Assembly: GCA_963747315.1 (NCBI GenBank)
Contig: CAVVEQ010000006.1
Coordinates: 310,001-374,000 of the forward strand
Reading direction: 5' to 3'
DNA: 64,000 nucleotides
DNA from: CAVVEQ01 sp963747315
GTDB taxonomy: Bacteria; Chloroflexota; Anaerolineae; Anaerolineales; Anaerolineaceae
The notes beneath the pieces are model-generated. The model searched no databases. It saw nothing but the letters and a program-made list of their open reading frames with translations, and had not been told where the DNA came from. The first letter of the stretch is position 1. Each line of letters starts with the position of its first letter. Positions 53,990 to 63,689 of the stretch are shown here, piece after piece. The position numbers were made by a program, and so were the translations under genes.

Positions 53990-54798
53990 GCTTTCGGTTT
54001 TCCATTTTCCCCATATACTTCGCACCAAAATCCGTTAGCGTTTTCAGCAACCTGGGGTCCAGGTAGCTTCGTCATTTCCAGCACGATCTCTTCCGGCACA
54101 CCCCCGTAAAACGCCTCTGCGATCGAGCCAGCGATGGCAGCCATGGTATCGGCATCCCCGCGCAGCCAGATGGCGCCGCGGATGGCGCTTTCGAAATCGG
54201 TGGATTCCAGGAAGGCTATGATCGACTCGGGCACGGAGGTCTGGCAGATCTCGTTCCACTGATAGTCCGGGCGGATGCCTGCCAGTGTTCGGTTGAGGTC
54301 ATATCCGCTTAATTCCTCAACCGAGGTTTTTATCTCTATTTTCGTTTTCCCCATGCGCGCCAGGAAAATCGCCAACGCGACCGCCTGGGCTCCCTTGATG
54401 CCCTCGGGGTGATTGTGGGTTACCTCCGCGCTCGCTGCCGCCTCCGCCAGGGTCTCTTCCAGGGTGCTGTGCACCCAGCCCACAGGGCTGACCCGCATCG
54501 CAGAGCCATTCCCAAAGCTGTTATAAGGTTTTTTCTCTGGGGTTTGCAGCCAGTGATAAAAATTGCCGCCATAACCCCGATGGGGGAAGTCGTTCCCGTA
54601 TTTATGGATCACCTCTGCATACGGCAGACCGCTGACGAAATGATCGGCAACTGCCACGGTCAGGACGGAATCATCAGTGAATTTTGTTTTGGGTCCGAAA
54701 AGCGGGAAATCCAGCGTATCCACCGGGTCCCATTCGTAGGCGGAACCAATGATATCCCCGGCAACGGCACCGAGCAAACAGGATGCAATTTTGTTCAT
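53986..54798 (-). CDS. ADP-ribosylglycohydrolase (DraG-like)
   Basis: Removes ADP-ribose from modified proteins or nucleic acids. 270 residues, all-alpha fold. The two magnesium sites are visible: KFTDDSVLTVAVADH near residue 40 and RGDADTMAAIAGSIAEAFYG near residue 217. SCLLGAVAGDIIGSAYE at the N-terminus is the other hallmark. Catalytic acids are all present. It starts 15 bases after glyQS and is probably cotranscribed. No ADP-ribosyltransferase partner is apparent in the window. Its end overlaps the convergent CAP gene by four bases. Confidence 0.92.
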   Translation of the reverse strand: MNKIASCLLGAVAGDIIGSAYEWDPVDTLDFPLFGPKTKFTDDSVLTVAVADHFVSGLPYAEVIHKYGNDFPHRGYGGNFYHWLQTPEKKPYNSFGNGSAMRVSPVGWVHSTLEETLAEAAASAEVTHNHPEGIKGAQAVALAIFLARMGKTKIEIKTSVEELSGYDLNRTLAGIRPDYQWNEICQTSVPESIIAFLESTDFESAIRGAIWLRGDADTMAAIAGSIAEAFYGGVPEEIVLEMTKLPGPQVAENANGFWCEVYGENGKPKA

Positions 54799-54813
54799 TA
54801 TTTCCTCCCTGGG

Positions 54814-57800
54814 TTAGTTGAGTTGTTGATTCGATGATTGGTTGATTTGGGTTAGAAAGCCTTCCAACTGGCTCAGATCCGCAGCACCCGTTGCCAGGAC
54901 TGCGATCCGCTGCAACAATCCTAACCGGTTTTGCCGAAGACGGGTATCCTCCGCCATCACCATCACTTTTTCGAAGAAAGTGTTGATCACCGGAATATGC
55001 GGTTCAAAGGACCTGAGCAGATCATTTACCGAACCGGCTGCCCTGGAAGCGTCTTCCATCGCCTTTACCGCCGTGAAGAGGTCGTTCTCCGCCTGTTCTA
55101 CAAACGCGCCTTCCTCCACCTGGTAAACCTCGGTTTGGTCGCGGGTGATGCGCACGCAGCGCGCGTAGGCGGGTAAAATTTGCTGCCAATCCGGGCGGTT
55201 CACCCATTCTGTCAATTCCTTCACTGCGCGGGCGGCTTTGGCCGGGTTGCTGCCCTGTTCGGCCAGCACCGCAGCCACCACATCGTAGCGGTATCCCTGT
55301 TCCAACAGGATGCTCTGCAACCGCCCGGTGATGAAATCCCGGCAGGCGATCAGGCTTTCATCCCCGGCCAGCATTGCCAGCCCCGTGGCGGCCATGAATA
55401 ACCCGCGGTTGATATCGAAATCGAGATTCCAGTCGATGAGCGCCTGCACCAGCCCGATGGCCGCCCGGCGCTGGGCGTAGGGGTCCTTTGTACCGCTGGG
55501 GGCAAGCCCAACGCCGAAGAGCCCCGCCAGGCTGTCAAAACGATCCGCCAGGCTGATGGCCAGCGCTGCTTTGGTAGAAGGGGAGGCATCTCCGCCGTAG
55601 CGCGGACTGTAATGGTCGCGGATCGTATCCGCTACCGCTTCCTCTTCTCCGGATTTCAAGGCGTAGAATCTGCCCATGATTCCCTGCAGGGAGGTCATCT
55701 CCACTACCATTTTGCTCACCAAATCCGCCTTGCAGAGCATGGCTGCCCGCAGGGCAGTTTCTTTTTCCTGCCCTTCCAATTCCAGTGGTTCGGCCAGCTC
55801 ATTAACCAACCTTTCTATGCGACGGCTTTTATCCAGCATGGAACCCAGCTTCACCTGGAAGGTAAGCGTGGCCAGGCGTGGCAGTAAATCTTCAAGTTTA
55901 TGGTGCAAATCCTGCTGGATAAAGAAATCTGCGTCGCTGAAGCGGGCGGTGATAACCTGCGCATTCCCATCGGCGACTGTATCCAGAAATTGCCCATCGC
56001 CATTGCGCACACCTACAAAGTTTGGCAGCAGGCTGCCGTCGCCCTTGCGTATGGTGAAATAGCGCTGATGTTTTTCCATCACCGAGGTCAGCACTTCCGC
56101 CGGTAGGCGCAGGAAGTCCTGGTTGAAACTCCCTAAAAACGCTTGCGGGGCTTCAACCAGGTTGGTCACCTCATCCAGGATCTGCTCCGAAAGAATGGCC
56201 TCGCCCCCGGCTGCGGCCATCACCTTTTTCACCTGAGAGGCAATCGCGTCCCGCCGTTCAGCTTCATCCAGGATGATTCCCTGGCTCGCCAGGGATGTTG
56301 AATAATCCTTCCAACCTTTCACGGAAATCTCTTCCGGGGTTCTACCCCGAAGTCCGCGGGTGATATTCCCGGCAGTCAGGTTGGCGAATTCGAAGGGGAT
56401 AACCTGCTCGCCATGCAGTGCTAATAACCAGCGCACTGGACGGGAGAAAACTGCGCCCGAGCTGTTCCAGCGGATCGATTTTTCGAATTTGATGCCTGCC
56501 GCGATCTCGGGTAGAGATTTCATTAAAACGTCCACCGTAGGCATACCGGGTTCGTGAACTTCCGCCACCACGTAAGTGCCATCCGCCATGTCTCGAACTT
56601 GAAGCTTATCCGCGCTTAACCCCTTACTGCGGGCGAATCCTTCCGCGGCGGGGGTGGGTTTGCCCTGTGGGTCGAATGCCCGTGCGGCAGGCGGACCTTT
56701 GACCACAATTTCGCGGTCCGGTTGTCTGGCAGCCAGCTTCTCCACTTTCACAATCAGGCGGCGGGGTGTACCCATAACGCTCACGGTTCCATGCTCCAAG
56801 CGCTGCTCTTCCAGTAGCGCGGGGATCATTTCCCGAAGCTGACTCAGTGCTGAATCCAGGTCTGAAACCGGCAGTTCCTCTGTTCCGATCTCCAGCAGGA
56901 AATCCGCCGCCTTGCTGGAAGGTTTGACTGCCGGGAAAGATTTAATCTTCGCACCTGCGGTCGCAGCATTTTCGTTTTTCAACCAGGGAAAGCCCAATGC
57001 CTCCCGGCTGGCGATGTACATCTCGGAAACCCTGCGGGAAAGATCTCGCATTTTGCCGAACATTGCCTGCCGTTCGGTTACGCCAATCGCGCCGCGCGAA
57101 TCCAGGATGTTGAAAGTCTGCGAGCATTTCAGGATCTGGTCATACGCAGGAAGGATAAGTCCCTTATCGAGGGCGGATTCTGCTTCCTGCAGATAAAGCG
57201 CATAGAGCTTCTGATTGCGCTCAATATCCGCGGTTTCGAAATAGTACCTGCTGTGTTCCTGTTCGCCCTGCAGGTTCACATCGCCATAGGTGCGCGCGTC
57301 CGTCCAGCGGATCTCACGGAAGTTGCGTACCCGCTGTAGCGGCATGGCGATCCGTTCCAAACCGTAGGTGATCTCCACCGATGGCGGGTCCAGAACCTGC
57401 CCACCGGATTGTTGAAAATAGGTGAACTGGGTGATCTCCTGCCCATCCAGCCAGACTTCCCAGCCCAGTCCCCAGGCACCCAGCGCAGGAGAATGCCAGT
57501 TATCCTCCACGAAGCGGATATCGTGCCGGTGCGGGTCGATCCCGATCGCCTCAAGTGATTCCAGGTAGATTTCCTGCGGATTGCCCGGATCGGGTTTAAG
57601 GATCACCTGGTACTGGTAGTGTTGCTGCAGGCGGTTGGGGTTTTCGCCGTATCGGGCATCGTCTGGGCGGATGGATGGTTCCACATAGGCCACATTCCAG
57701 GGTTCCGGCCCAAGCACCCGCAGAAATGTCGCCGGGTTATAGGTCCCGGCACCCACCTGGGAGTAATACGGCTGCCAGATCAGGCAGCCGCGTCGCGCCC

Positions 57801-57852
57801 AGAAGTTCTGCAGGTTGATGATGATATCCTGGAAATGAGTGGAATCAGGCAT
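54814..57852 (-). CDS. glyQS: Glycyl-tRNA synthetase, fused alpha and beta subunits
   Basis: Charges tRNA-Gly. A single 1012-residue chain. The first ~300 residues are the alpha subunit: FQDIIINLQNFWARRGCLIW, QPYYSQVGAGTYNPATFLR, YVEPSIRPDDARYGENPNRL and LGWEVWLDGQEITQFTYFQQ. After a linker of about 15 residues (KSFPAVKPSSKA) the beta subunit begins with FLLEIGTEELP, followed by MGTPRRLIV, EKHQRYFTI and ending in DALR-like helices. Start at 57852 with GGAGG in place; an ATG 15 bases upstream overlaps that site. Most bacteria encode the subunits separately, but fused forms are known, for example in Chlamydia. The frame is intact. Confidence 0.95.
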   Translation of the reverse strand: MPDSTHFQDIIINLQNFWARRGCLIWQPYYSQVGAGTYNPATFLRVLGPEPWNVAYVEPSIRPDDARYGENPNRLQQHYQYQVILKPDPGNPQEIYLESLEAIGIDPHRHDIRFVEDNWHSPALGAWGLGWEVWLDGQEITQFTYFQQSGGQVLDPPSVEITYGLERIAMPLQRVRNFREIRWTDARTYGDVNLQGEQEHSRYYFETADIERNQKLYALYLQEAESALDKGLILPAYDQILKCSQTFNILDSRGAIGVTERQAMFGKMRDLSRRVSEMYIASREALGFPWLKNENAATAGAKIKSFPAVKPSSKAADFLLEIGTEELPVSDLDSALSQLREMIPALLEEQRLEHGTVSVMGTPRRLIVKVEKLAARQPDREIVVKGPPAARAFDPQGKPTPAAEGFARSKGLSADKLQVRDMADGTYVVAEVHEPGMPTVDVLMKSLPEIAAGIKFEKSIRWNSSGAVFSRPVRWLLALHGEQVIPFEFANLTAGNITRGLRGRTPEEISVKGWKDYSTSLASQGIILDEAERRDAIASQVKKVMAAAGGEAILSEQILDEVTNLVEAPQAFLGSFNQDFLRLPAEVLTSVMEKHQRYFTIRKGDGSLLPNFVGVRNGDGQFLDTVADGNAQVITARFSDADFFIQQDLHHKLEDLLPRLATLTFQVKLGSMLDKSRRIERLVNELAEPLELEGQEKETALRAAMLCKADLVSKMVVEMTSLQGIMGRFYALKSGEEEAVADTIRDHYSPRYGGDASPSTKAALAISLADRFDSLAGLFGVGLAPSGTKDPYAQRRAAIGLVQALIDWNLDFDINRGLFMAATGLAMLAGDESLIACRDFITGRLQSILLEQGYRYDVVAAVLAEQGSNPAKAARAVKELTEWVNRPDWQQILPAYARCVRITRDQTEVYQVEEGAFVEQAENDLFTAVKAMEDASRAAGSVNDLLRSFEPHIPVINTFFEKVMVMAEDTRLRQNRLGLLQRIAVLATGAADLSQLEGFLTQINQSSNQQLN

Positions 57853-57951
57853 GGAGCCTCCGTTCAATCGAAACTGGATGCGGAATTATACCATTCGGAA
57901 AAAATTGCTGAATTTCTTGAAAAGTTGAATCGGGATCGAGTGATGAGCTAG

Positions 57952-60829
57952 TTACTCTACGGTAAATTCCACCGGTTCCGATTCGCCCATATTTCCCGCA
58001 AGATCGAAAGCGCGGACAACCAGTGTGTGCTCCCCTGATTCTGGACTCCAGGGAAGTGCAAATGGAGGTTGACCGCGGCTGCCAATGCGGACGTTATTCA
58101 GCCACCATTCCACCCGGTTGATCCCGATATTATCACTAGCTTCCGCCCTCAAAGTGATCGGATTGCCAGCTTTTATCTCCAAGGTCTCACCTTGTAGCGG
58201 ATTGGAAATCCTGACCTCTGGAGGAGTGTTATCCACTGCTACCTGCACGACCGCCGTTCGGTATTTCTGCTCAGTATCCACCACGATCAGACGCACGGTA
58301 TAGAGCCCTTCTCTGCCAAGAGTATCCCACTCTCCAAGTACTCCGTTTTCAACCGCGAAATTACCACCTCCGATCTGGAACCATTCAACAGGGTTCACTC
58401 CCTGGCCAATCTCCAGGCGGTACTGTTCGAAATCCGCTCCCCTGGCTGTTCCCAGAATCTGGGTTCGTCCCCGGATGTAAGCGAAGCCTGCCGGGCTGGT
58501 GATAATTACATCGGGGTTGACCGTTGAAACCTGGATGGTGTCATATTCCAGTTGGGACCAGGTTAAAACCTGCTTTTTCAGCCCATGAGCGGTATTCCAT
58601 CGGAACCACAAGAAAAACTTTTTCCATCTGCAGCTCAGGAGGAGTGAAAACGGTTGCAAGACGACCGGTTTCGCGGTTAACAGAAAGACGCTGATACATG
58701 GTATCTGCGGAAGTTGGCTCGCTCCCGGTCAGGAAGACCTCCTTCACGATCGTGGGACAATCACGCGTAGGCAACTTGCCGGAAGGGTCGCAAACACTCA
58801 CCTCCGAAATCCCCGCCGGTTGCCTCCAACCCTCTTCCGGCATTGTACGGACCGCGTATTGCAGAAGGGCGTGAGCAATGCCGGTTGCGGCGCGGATATC
58901 AAGCGGTTGGCTTCCTTCCATGGAATCCTGACCAAGCCACGTAATCGCCAGACGCTGGGGAGTGTATCCTACTGCCCAGAGAGAATTTTCATCAGCGGTG
59001 CGGCCGATCTTCCCCCCTGCCGGGCGACCGATCTCAAACGGGTTCGATCTGCCCATGCTTCGTTCGCGGGCAGATTCGTCAGAAAGCACATGATTGATCA
59101 GGTACGCCAGGGGCTCGCTGAGAACTTGCTGGGATTCTTCCGCGGGGGTTGCCGGGATCAAGGATCCTTGGTTATCTTCCACCGCGCGGATGGTTTTTGG
59201 TTCAACTACCTCACCACTGCCAGTGGTTACTCCATGACTTTGCCCGCCAGCCGCGAGAATACCATAAGCCCTTGCTGCCTGAAGGAGGGTCCAAAAACCT
59301 CCGCGTTCCAGCATGCTGGTCTCCGGTTCAGTTGAGCTCACCTGCCCCAGACCAAAGGGAATCCACAATTGGGCAAGAGTTTGGCTTCCGATCTCCTCGT
59401 AAATCCTGCTAATTGGTGCAAGGTAATCGTTCGCCAAAGCTGCGCGCAGGCTGACGGGTCCATGAAAATCTCCATCCGGGTTTCGCGATAAATTGGTTGG
59501 ATCCATGCGTTCATCAGGTATATCCCACAGGAGGCTGGCAGGAGAATAACCACGCGCAAAAGCGCTGATCCCCACAAAAGGAGTAAGCAGGCTGCCTGGT
59601 TCATGAGGGGTGGTAGAAGTAATGAGGCCGTCCGAACCAAGCTCTTCCAGCATGGCCAGCACTTCCCCGGTCTGCGGATCAAGGATTGCACCTTCAGCCC
59701 TCAAATAAACACGGTCGGAGCTGGTTTGCGACTCCAGCCTGGGAAGGAGCCTTCCCGCCGGGCAATCGGCAGCCGACACCACCGGAGAATCAGGAGCCTG
59801 CATTCGTTCCAATTGAGTGCGCAGCGTGCAAGCTACCTGCGATTGAAGCTCCATGTCCAGGGTGGTGATCACATTCAAACCACCTCTCTCCAGGGTTTCC
59901 TGACCGATCTCATCTTCCAGTTGATCTCGAACAACTTCAATAAATGCGGAGTAATTTGATCGCGCTGAGTTAGGTACTGGTGTAAATTCCGGGATCGATG
60001 CTGCTCGCCGGATATATTCTTCGCTTCCAATTAAACCAGCCAATAAAAGGCGATTCAAAGCCTCTTTGTGGAGTACTTCAATATGACTTGGCGCGTCAAT
60101 GGGATTTAGAGCGGGGGATTCTGAAATCACGACCAGCATTGCAGCTTCGAACAGATCCAGGTCGGCTGCGGATTTTCCAAAATAGAGCTGGGAGGCACTT
60201 TCCACCCCATACGCCTGGTGTCCAAAATTCGCGCTGTTCAAATACCATTCCAGCACCTGGCTTGAACCGTAGTTGCGGACCATCTGAGACGCAAGCAATC
60301 GCATCCGGATCGCTTTTTTCGTTCCTTCAGGTTCTTTCTCAAGCAGCAGGGTCGCAGCCAGCTTTTCGGCGATCGTAATGGGTTTCGGATTCAATATGTC
60401 GCTCGTATCGATCCCGTTACTGCTCCAAAAATCCCTCTGCTTCATTGCCACCCAGGCACGGATCAGTTGGGGACTGAAGTGGTCGGGTTGGGAAGGATCC
60501 ACCGCCAACATTTTTCGATCAATTCCCGGATTGCCCAGCGTAAACAAGACGGAATTTCCGCTTCGATCATAAAAACGGGTTGGCTCCAGTAAGGTTCCGT
60601 TTTCCCGATCGAGCCAGATGCCAATTCTTTCGATCGAAGGGAGATCCCTGGTAATGGCAGTGAACAGCAGCCCTGCCTGAACAAATGCAGCGGAAAGTGT
60701 GATAATCGCCAGGAAAATAGTAACGATCGCCCATGCTGGGAGCAGGCGGTCTGCCTCCCCCCCGCTGCTGCGGAAGCCGTGACGCCTCCGGCGGATGATC
60801 TGGTAGGTGTGAAATGAGCCCACAGGCAA
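57952..60829 (-). CDS. PBP1C-like class A penicillin-binding protein homologue, catalytic motifs lost, one frameshift
   Basis: About 958 residues, reading through an extra A in an A5 run near 58592. Start is TTG 60829. Layout: cytoplasmic tail, membrane helix (AWAIVTIFLAIITLSAAFVQ), GT51-like domain, transpeptidase-like domain, and a C-terminal Ig-like domain typical of PBP1C. All active-site motifs are altered. GT51 EDxxF reads KQRDF; the second catalytic Glu position is Val (ASQMVRNYG). Transpeptidase SxxK is SLLT, SxN is NDY, and KTG is KIG. Structural segments remain (QVLEWYLNSANFGHQAYGVE, LWAVGYTPQRLAITWLG). It is probably a non-catalytic scaffold. It is 3 bases downstream of the TPR gene. 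Confidence 0.85.
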
Positions 60830-60832
60830 ACT

Positions 60833-62634
60833 CTATGGAGTGGGAGTGCGTGTTGGTGTGCGGGTGACCCCGGGGGTAATGGTGGAAGAATCCACGCCCA
60901 TGGCAGCGAGATGCTGGTAGGCTTCCTCTAGCCATTCGGGCGGAACCGCGTCGCGCGGGAAGCGCGATCAGTGCCACCCAATCCTTTGCGGCTGTTTCCG
61001 GACGGTTCAATTTTTCAAGCGAGAGCGCTCTCCAGTAGAAGACCTGGGCTTTTTCTTCAGGGGATTTGTCATAAGCATCAGAAATGTTGATTTCGGTATA
61101 AGCGTCTGCAAATCTCTCAAGGGCAAAAAGCGTTTTCGCATAACCCGCATGCCCTTCGAATGTCTTTGGTTGAATTCTAATAGTAGTCTTGAAATCCACT
61201 TCCGAATTGACAAATTCACCGATGTTGTAGAATGCCATCGCTCTACCCAAGTTAGCTTCATACAAAGCATCCTCCAGGGCAAGCGCTTTGGTAAAAGCAT
61301 TAATCGCATCCTGGTAATTTCCCTTTTCAGCATAAGCCAACCCTAGCCAGATGTAGGGGCGGTAATCTGATTGAACATATTGCGTGTATGTTTCTAATGG
61401 GGAGATCGAATGCTTCCAGATTTCCCATATTCTGGTGGATTTCACCAATCAGCCGGTAGGCTGGCAGGAAGGTGATATCCATCTGATTTGATTTTTGCGC
61501 ATCAACCAGAGCTTGATCAAGTTGCCCTGATATTGACGTCGATCACGGCTTTCAGGTAATAAGGTCTCGGGAGATTCCGGCGCAAGCGCGATGGCATCGT
61601 CGATATATCCAACAGCTTTTTTATCCTGGCGGACGGAGATATATGTCTCCGCTGCCTCCAGGTAAGCCTGGAGGAGGTTTGGGTCCAAGCCGGATCGCCT
61701 CGTTCAACTCCCTGATGACAGTGGGATAATCCTGGGGAGCCACCATTTTCCGGGTCAAGCCCCTGCCCATATAGGCGGGTGCAAACTCAGGTCTGCTTTT
61801 GATGATGCGGTTATAAACATCAAGAGCTGGTTTGGTGTATCCCAGGTTACGATAGGATTCCGCCTGGTAATAAAGGATGTCCGGGATTGTGCTATCCTGC
61901 TGAGAATCGATAACCTGTTGGAAATAATCCACCGCCGCGCTCCAATCATTATTTGAATACGCAGCCATGGCAAGCTGAAATGCTTCAAATTCGGGATGAG
62001 GAGTAAATGCGACGTAGGGTGTCGGTGTGTATGTGGATTCCAGGAGCATCCACAACGGGGTTTGGGCAGGGTTGGTAGGGGTTGGAGCCTGGTACTCAAC
62101 CGACGTGGGACGTGGTGTATCTGTGGCAGGCATCAGGGAGGCAGTGGCTGTCGCACCCATGATCCGGAAGCCGGTCGGGGAGGCTACCCGGTTCCTTGGC
62201 CAGAAGATCAGCGTCCCCGCCATCACCAGCAGGGCAAAGAGTGAAGCTGCGGCAAGGATGATCCGGTTGGTCGAAGTAGCTGCCTTCTTTTTCGCTGGCG
62301 CGACCTTCGCACTGGTCATCTCCCGGCGGAGCTCTCTCTCCCAATCCCGGCGATCCTTCATTTGCACAGGCGGGATGCGCGTATCCCCCTGCAGCTCCCC
62401 CATCAACACCAACCCCCGGCGAATGGTGGCGTTATTTGGATCCAGTCGCAACGCTTCCTTGAGCGCTGCAACCCGTTCACGCTTGGTTTCCGCGAGGGTG
62501 CTCATCCACATATAGTATCGGGGGTTGTTGGGCTCCCTGCGGATCAATTCTGCCAGCATTTCCCGGGCGCGATTTTCCTCGCCTTTTTCGATAGCTGCCA
62601 GTACAGGCTGTAAGGGATCTGTTTCAACTGCCAT
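60833..62634 (-). CDS. Membrane-anchored TPR protein with about five frameshifts
   Basis: About 600 residues. Start at ATG 62634. An N-terminal TPR pair (MLAELIRREPNNPRYYMWMS) precedes a membrane helix (IILAAASLFALLVMAGTLIF, about residues 130-150). A Pro/Thr linker (TNPAQTPLWMLLESTYTPTP) and a row of external TPRs follow (FEAFQLAMAAYSNNDWSAAV, YRPYIWLGLAYAEKGNYQDA, EEKAQVFYWRALSLEKLN). Frames change near 61687, 61562, 61530, 61412 and 60960. The last stretch (VPPEWLEEAYQHLAAMG) runs to a stop at 60833-60835. The gene directly precedes the PBP-like gene, so the two products may form an envelope complex. The shift density is high enough that real decay cannot be excluded. Confidence 0.72.
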
Positions 62635-62641
62635 AGAAAAG

Positions 62642-62670
62642 AGTTTAGCACAGCACATTTTAGAGGGCAA
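62642..62670 (-). promoter_or_regulatory. Promoter for the TPR-PBP-glyQS cluster, leaderless candidate
   Basis: Minus strand: -35 TTGCCC (62665-62670), a 17-base spacer, and extended -10 TGCTAAACT with TAAACT at 62642-62647. The ATG at 62634 follows after seven bases. Confidence 0.55.
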
Positions 62671-62700
62671 GTGTGGGTTGAATAAATGTTAATGATTGAA

Positions 62701-62729
62701 TTTGGATTATTTAAGATTTAAGATATAAT
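62701..62729 (+). promoter_or_regulatory. Promoter of the response regulator gene
   Basis: -10 TATAAT at 62724-62729; a weak -35 (TTTGGA at 62701-62706, 17-base spacer, or TTGGAT one base later). The predicted leader to the ATG at 62867 is about 130 bases, in which I saw no clear structure. Confidence 0.5.
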
Positions 62730-62866
62730 CAGGATTCTATAAACAGGCAAGCAAGCCGCTTCCCCTGTCCCAGCACCGATACCCCGGGGGATATTTACTG
62801 GTTAGATTACACACAAGCAAAGTCATCCCATAAAAAGGGGTAATCGCTGCTCAATCGGCAGGCAAG

Positions 62867-63544
62867 ATGAAAACCAGGATCTATCTTATCGAAGGAAAAC
62901 GCAACGACCGGCCATCCTTTTTTAATGGGCTGATCAAGAAGGGTTACCTGGTGGAGAGCTATCCCAACGGGAACGCAGCCTTACAGCGCCTGGTGGAAGA
63001 ACAGCCCCATATCACTATTGTAGATGGAGCCTCCATGCGAACAAGCGGAAAGCGCATTTGCATGGCCATCCGCGAATCCTATCCTCTTCTCCCCATCATG
63101 CTGATCCTGGATGATGAATACCTTCCCCAGGGAAAGGTGCCTGCGGATGTCGTCCTTGTTCTGCCCTTTACTGTTCAAAAGCTGGTGAACAGGATGCGTC
63201 CGTTCATCCCCGTACCTCAAAAGGACTCCATCCTCGTGGGGGATATCGAACTGGATGCCAAGCACCGCATGGTCTATTGCGAAGGGCGCCAGGGCAGGCT
63301 CACTCCCCACCTTGTGCTTTTACTCAAGGCATTCCTGGAAAAGCCTGGCGAGGTCATCGGAAGGGAAGAGCTCTTCAGCAAAGTTTGGGAAACCAGTTAC
63401 ACAGGTGATACCCGCACGCTGGATGTGCATGTTTCCTGGCTGCGCAAGATCCTGGAAGCCGACCCGCGGCACCCCAAATACCTGATAACCATACGCAATA
63501 AAGGATACCGGCTCGATACTGGCGATCCCAACGAGATTCGGTAA
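62867..63544 (+). CDS. Orphan OmpR/PhoB-type response regulator with atypical receiver
   Basis: 225 residues. Residues 1-115 have the receiver fold but are altered: the N-terminal acid pair (usually DD) reads LIEGKRND, the phospho-acceptor region is ITIVDGASMRTSG, and the conserved Lys of KPF is Leu (VLPFTVQKLV). Phosphorylation in the normal way is doubtful. Residues 125-220 are a standard winged-helix DNA-binding domain: RLTPHLVLLLKAFLEKPGEV, GDTRTLDVHVSWLRKILE and RNKGYRL. No histidine kinase is adjacent. It may control the downstream lipoprotein gene or the divergent TPR-PBP cluster. Confidence 0.88.
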   Translation: MKTRIYLIEGKRNDRPSFFNGLIKKGYLVESYPNGNAALQRLVEEQPHITIVDGASMRTSGKRICMAIRESYPLLPIMLILDDEYLPQGKVPADVVLVLPFTVQKLVNRMRPFIPVPQKDSILVGDIELDAKHRMVYCEGRQGRLTPHLVLLLKAFLEKPGEVIGREELFSKVWETSYTGDTRTLDVHVSWLRKILEADPRHPKYLITIRNKGYRLDTGDPNEIR

Positions 63545-63634
63545 TATTTCCTTACCGCTTTTTTCCAATAATTTCTTAATATATTCTTAGTTTTTTGATC
63601 AACATCTTGATAGGATAAAAACTACCAACATGTA

Positions 63635-63671
63635 TTATCATTGCTGATAATCTCCAGAAGTGCTGGAGATT
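63635..63671 (+). other. Two adjacent hairpins in the leader of the last lipoprotein gene
   Basis: TTATCA-TTGC-TGATAA (63635-63650) and AATCTCCAG-AAGTG-CTGGAGATT (63649-63671) are perfect inverted repeats, overlapping by two bases. The second ends nine bases before the ribosome binding site AAAGGAGA. They may end the response regulator transcript or control the next gene; no T-run follows. Confidence 0.55.
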
Positions 63672-63689
63672 AAAATTAAAGGAGATCTG

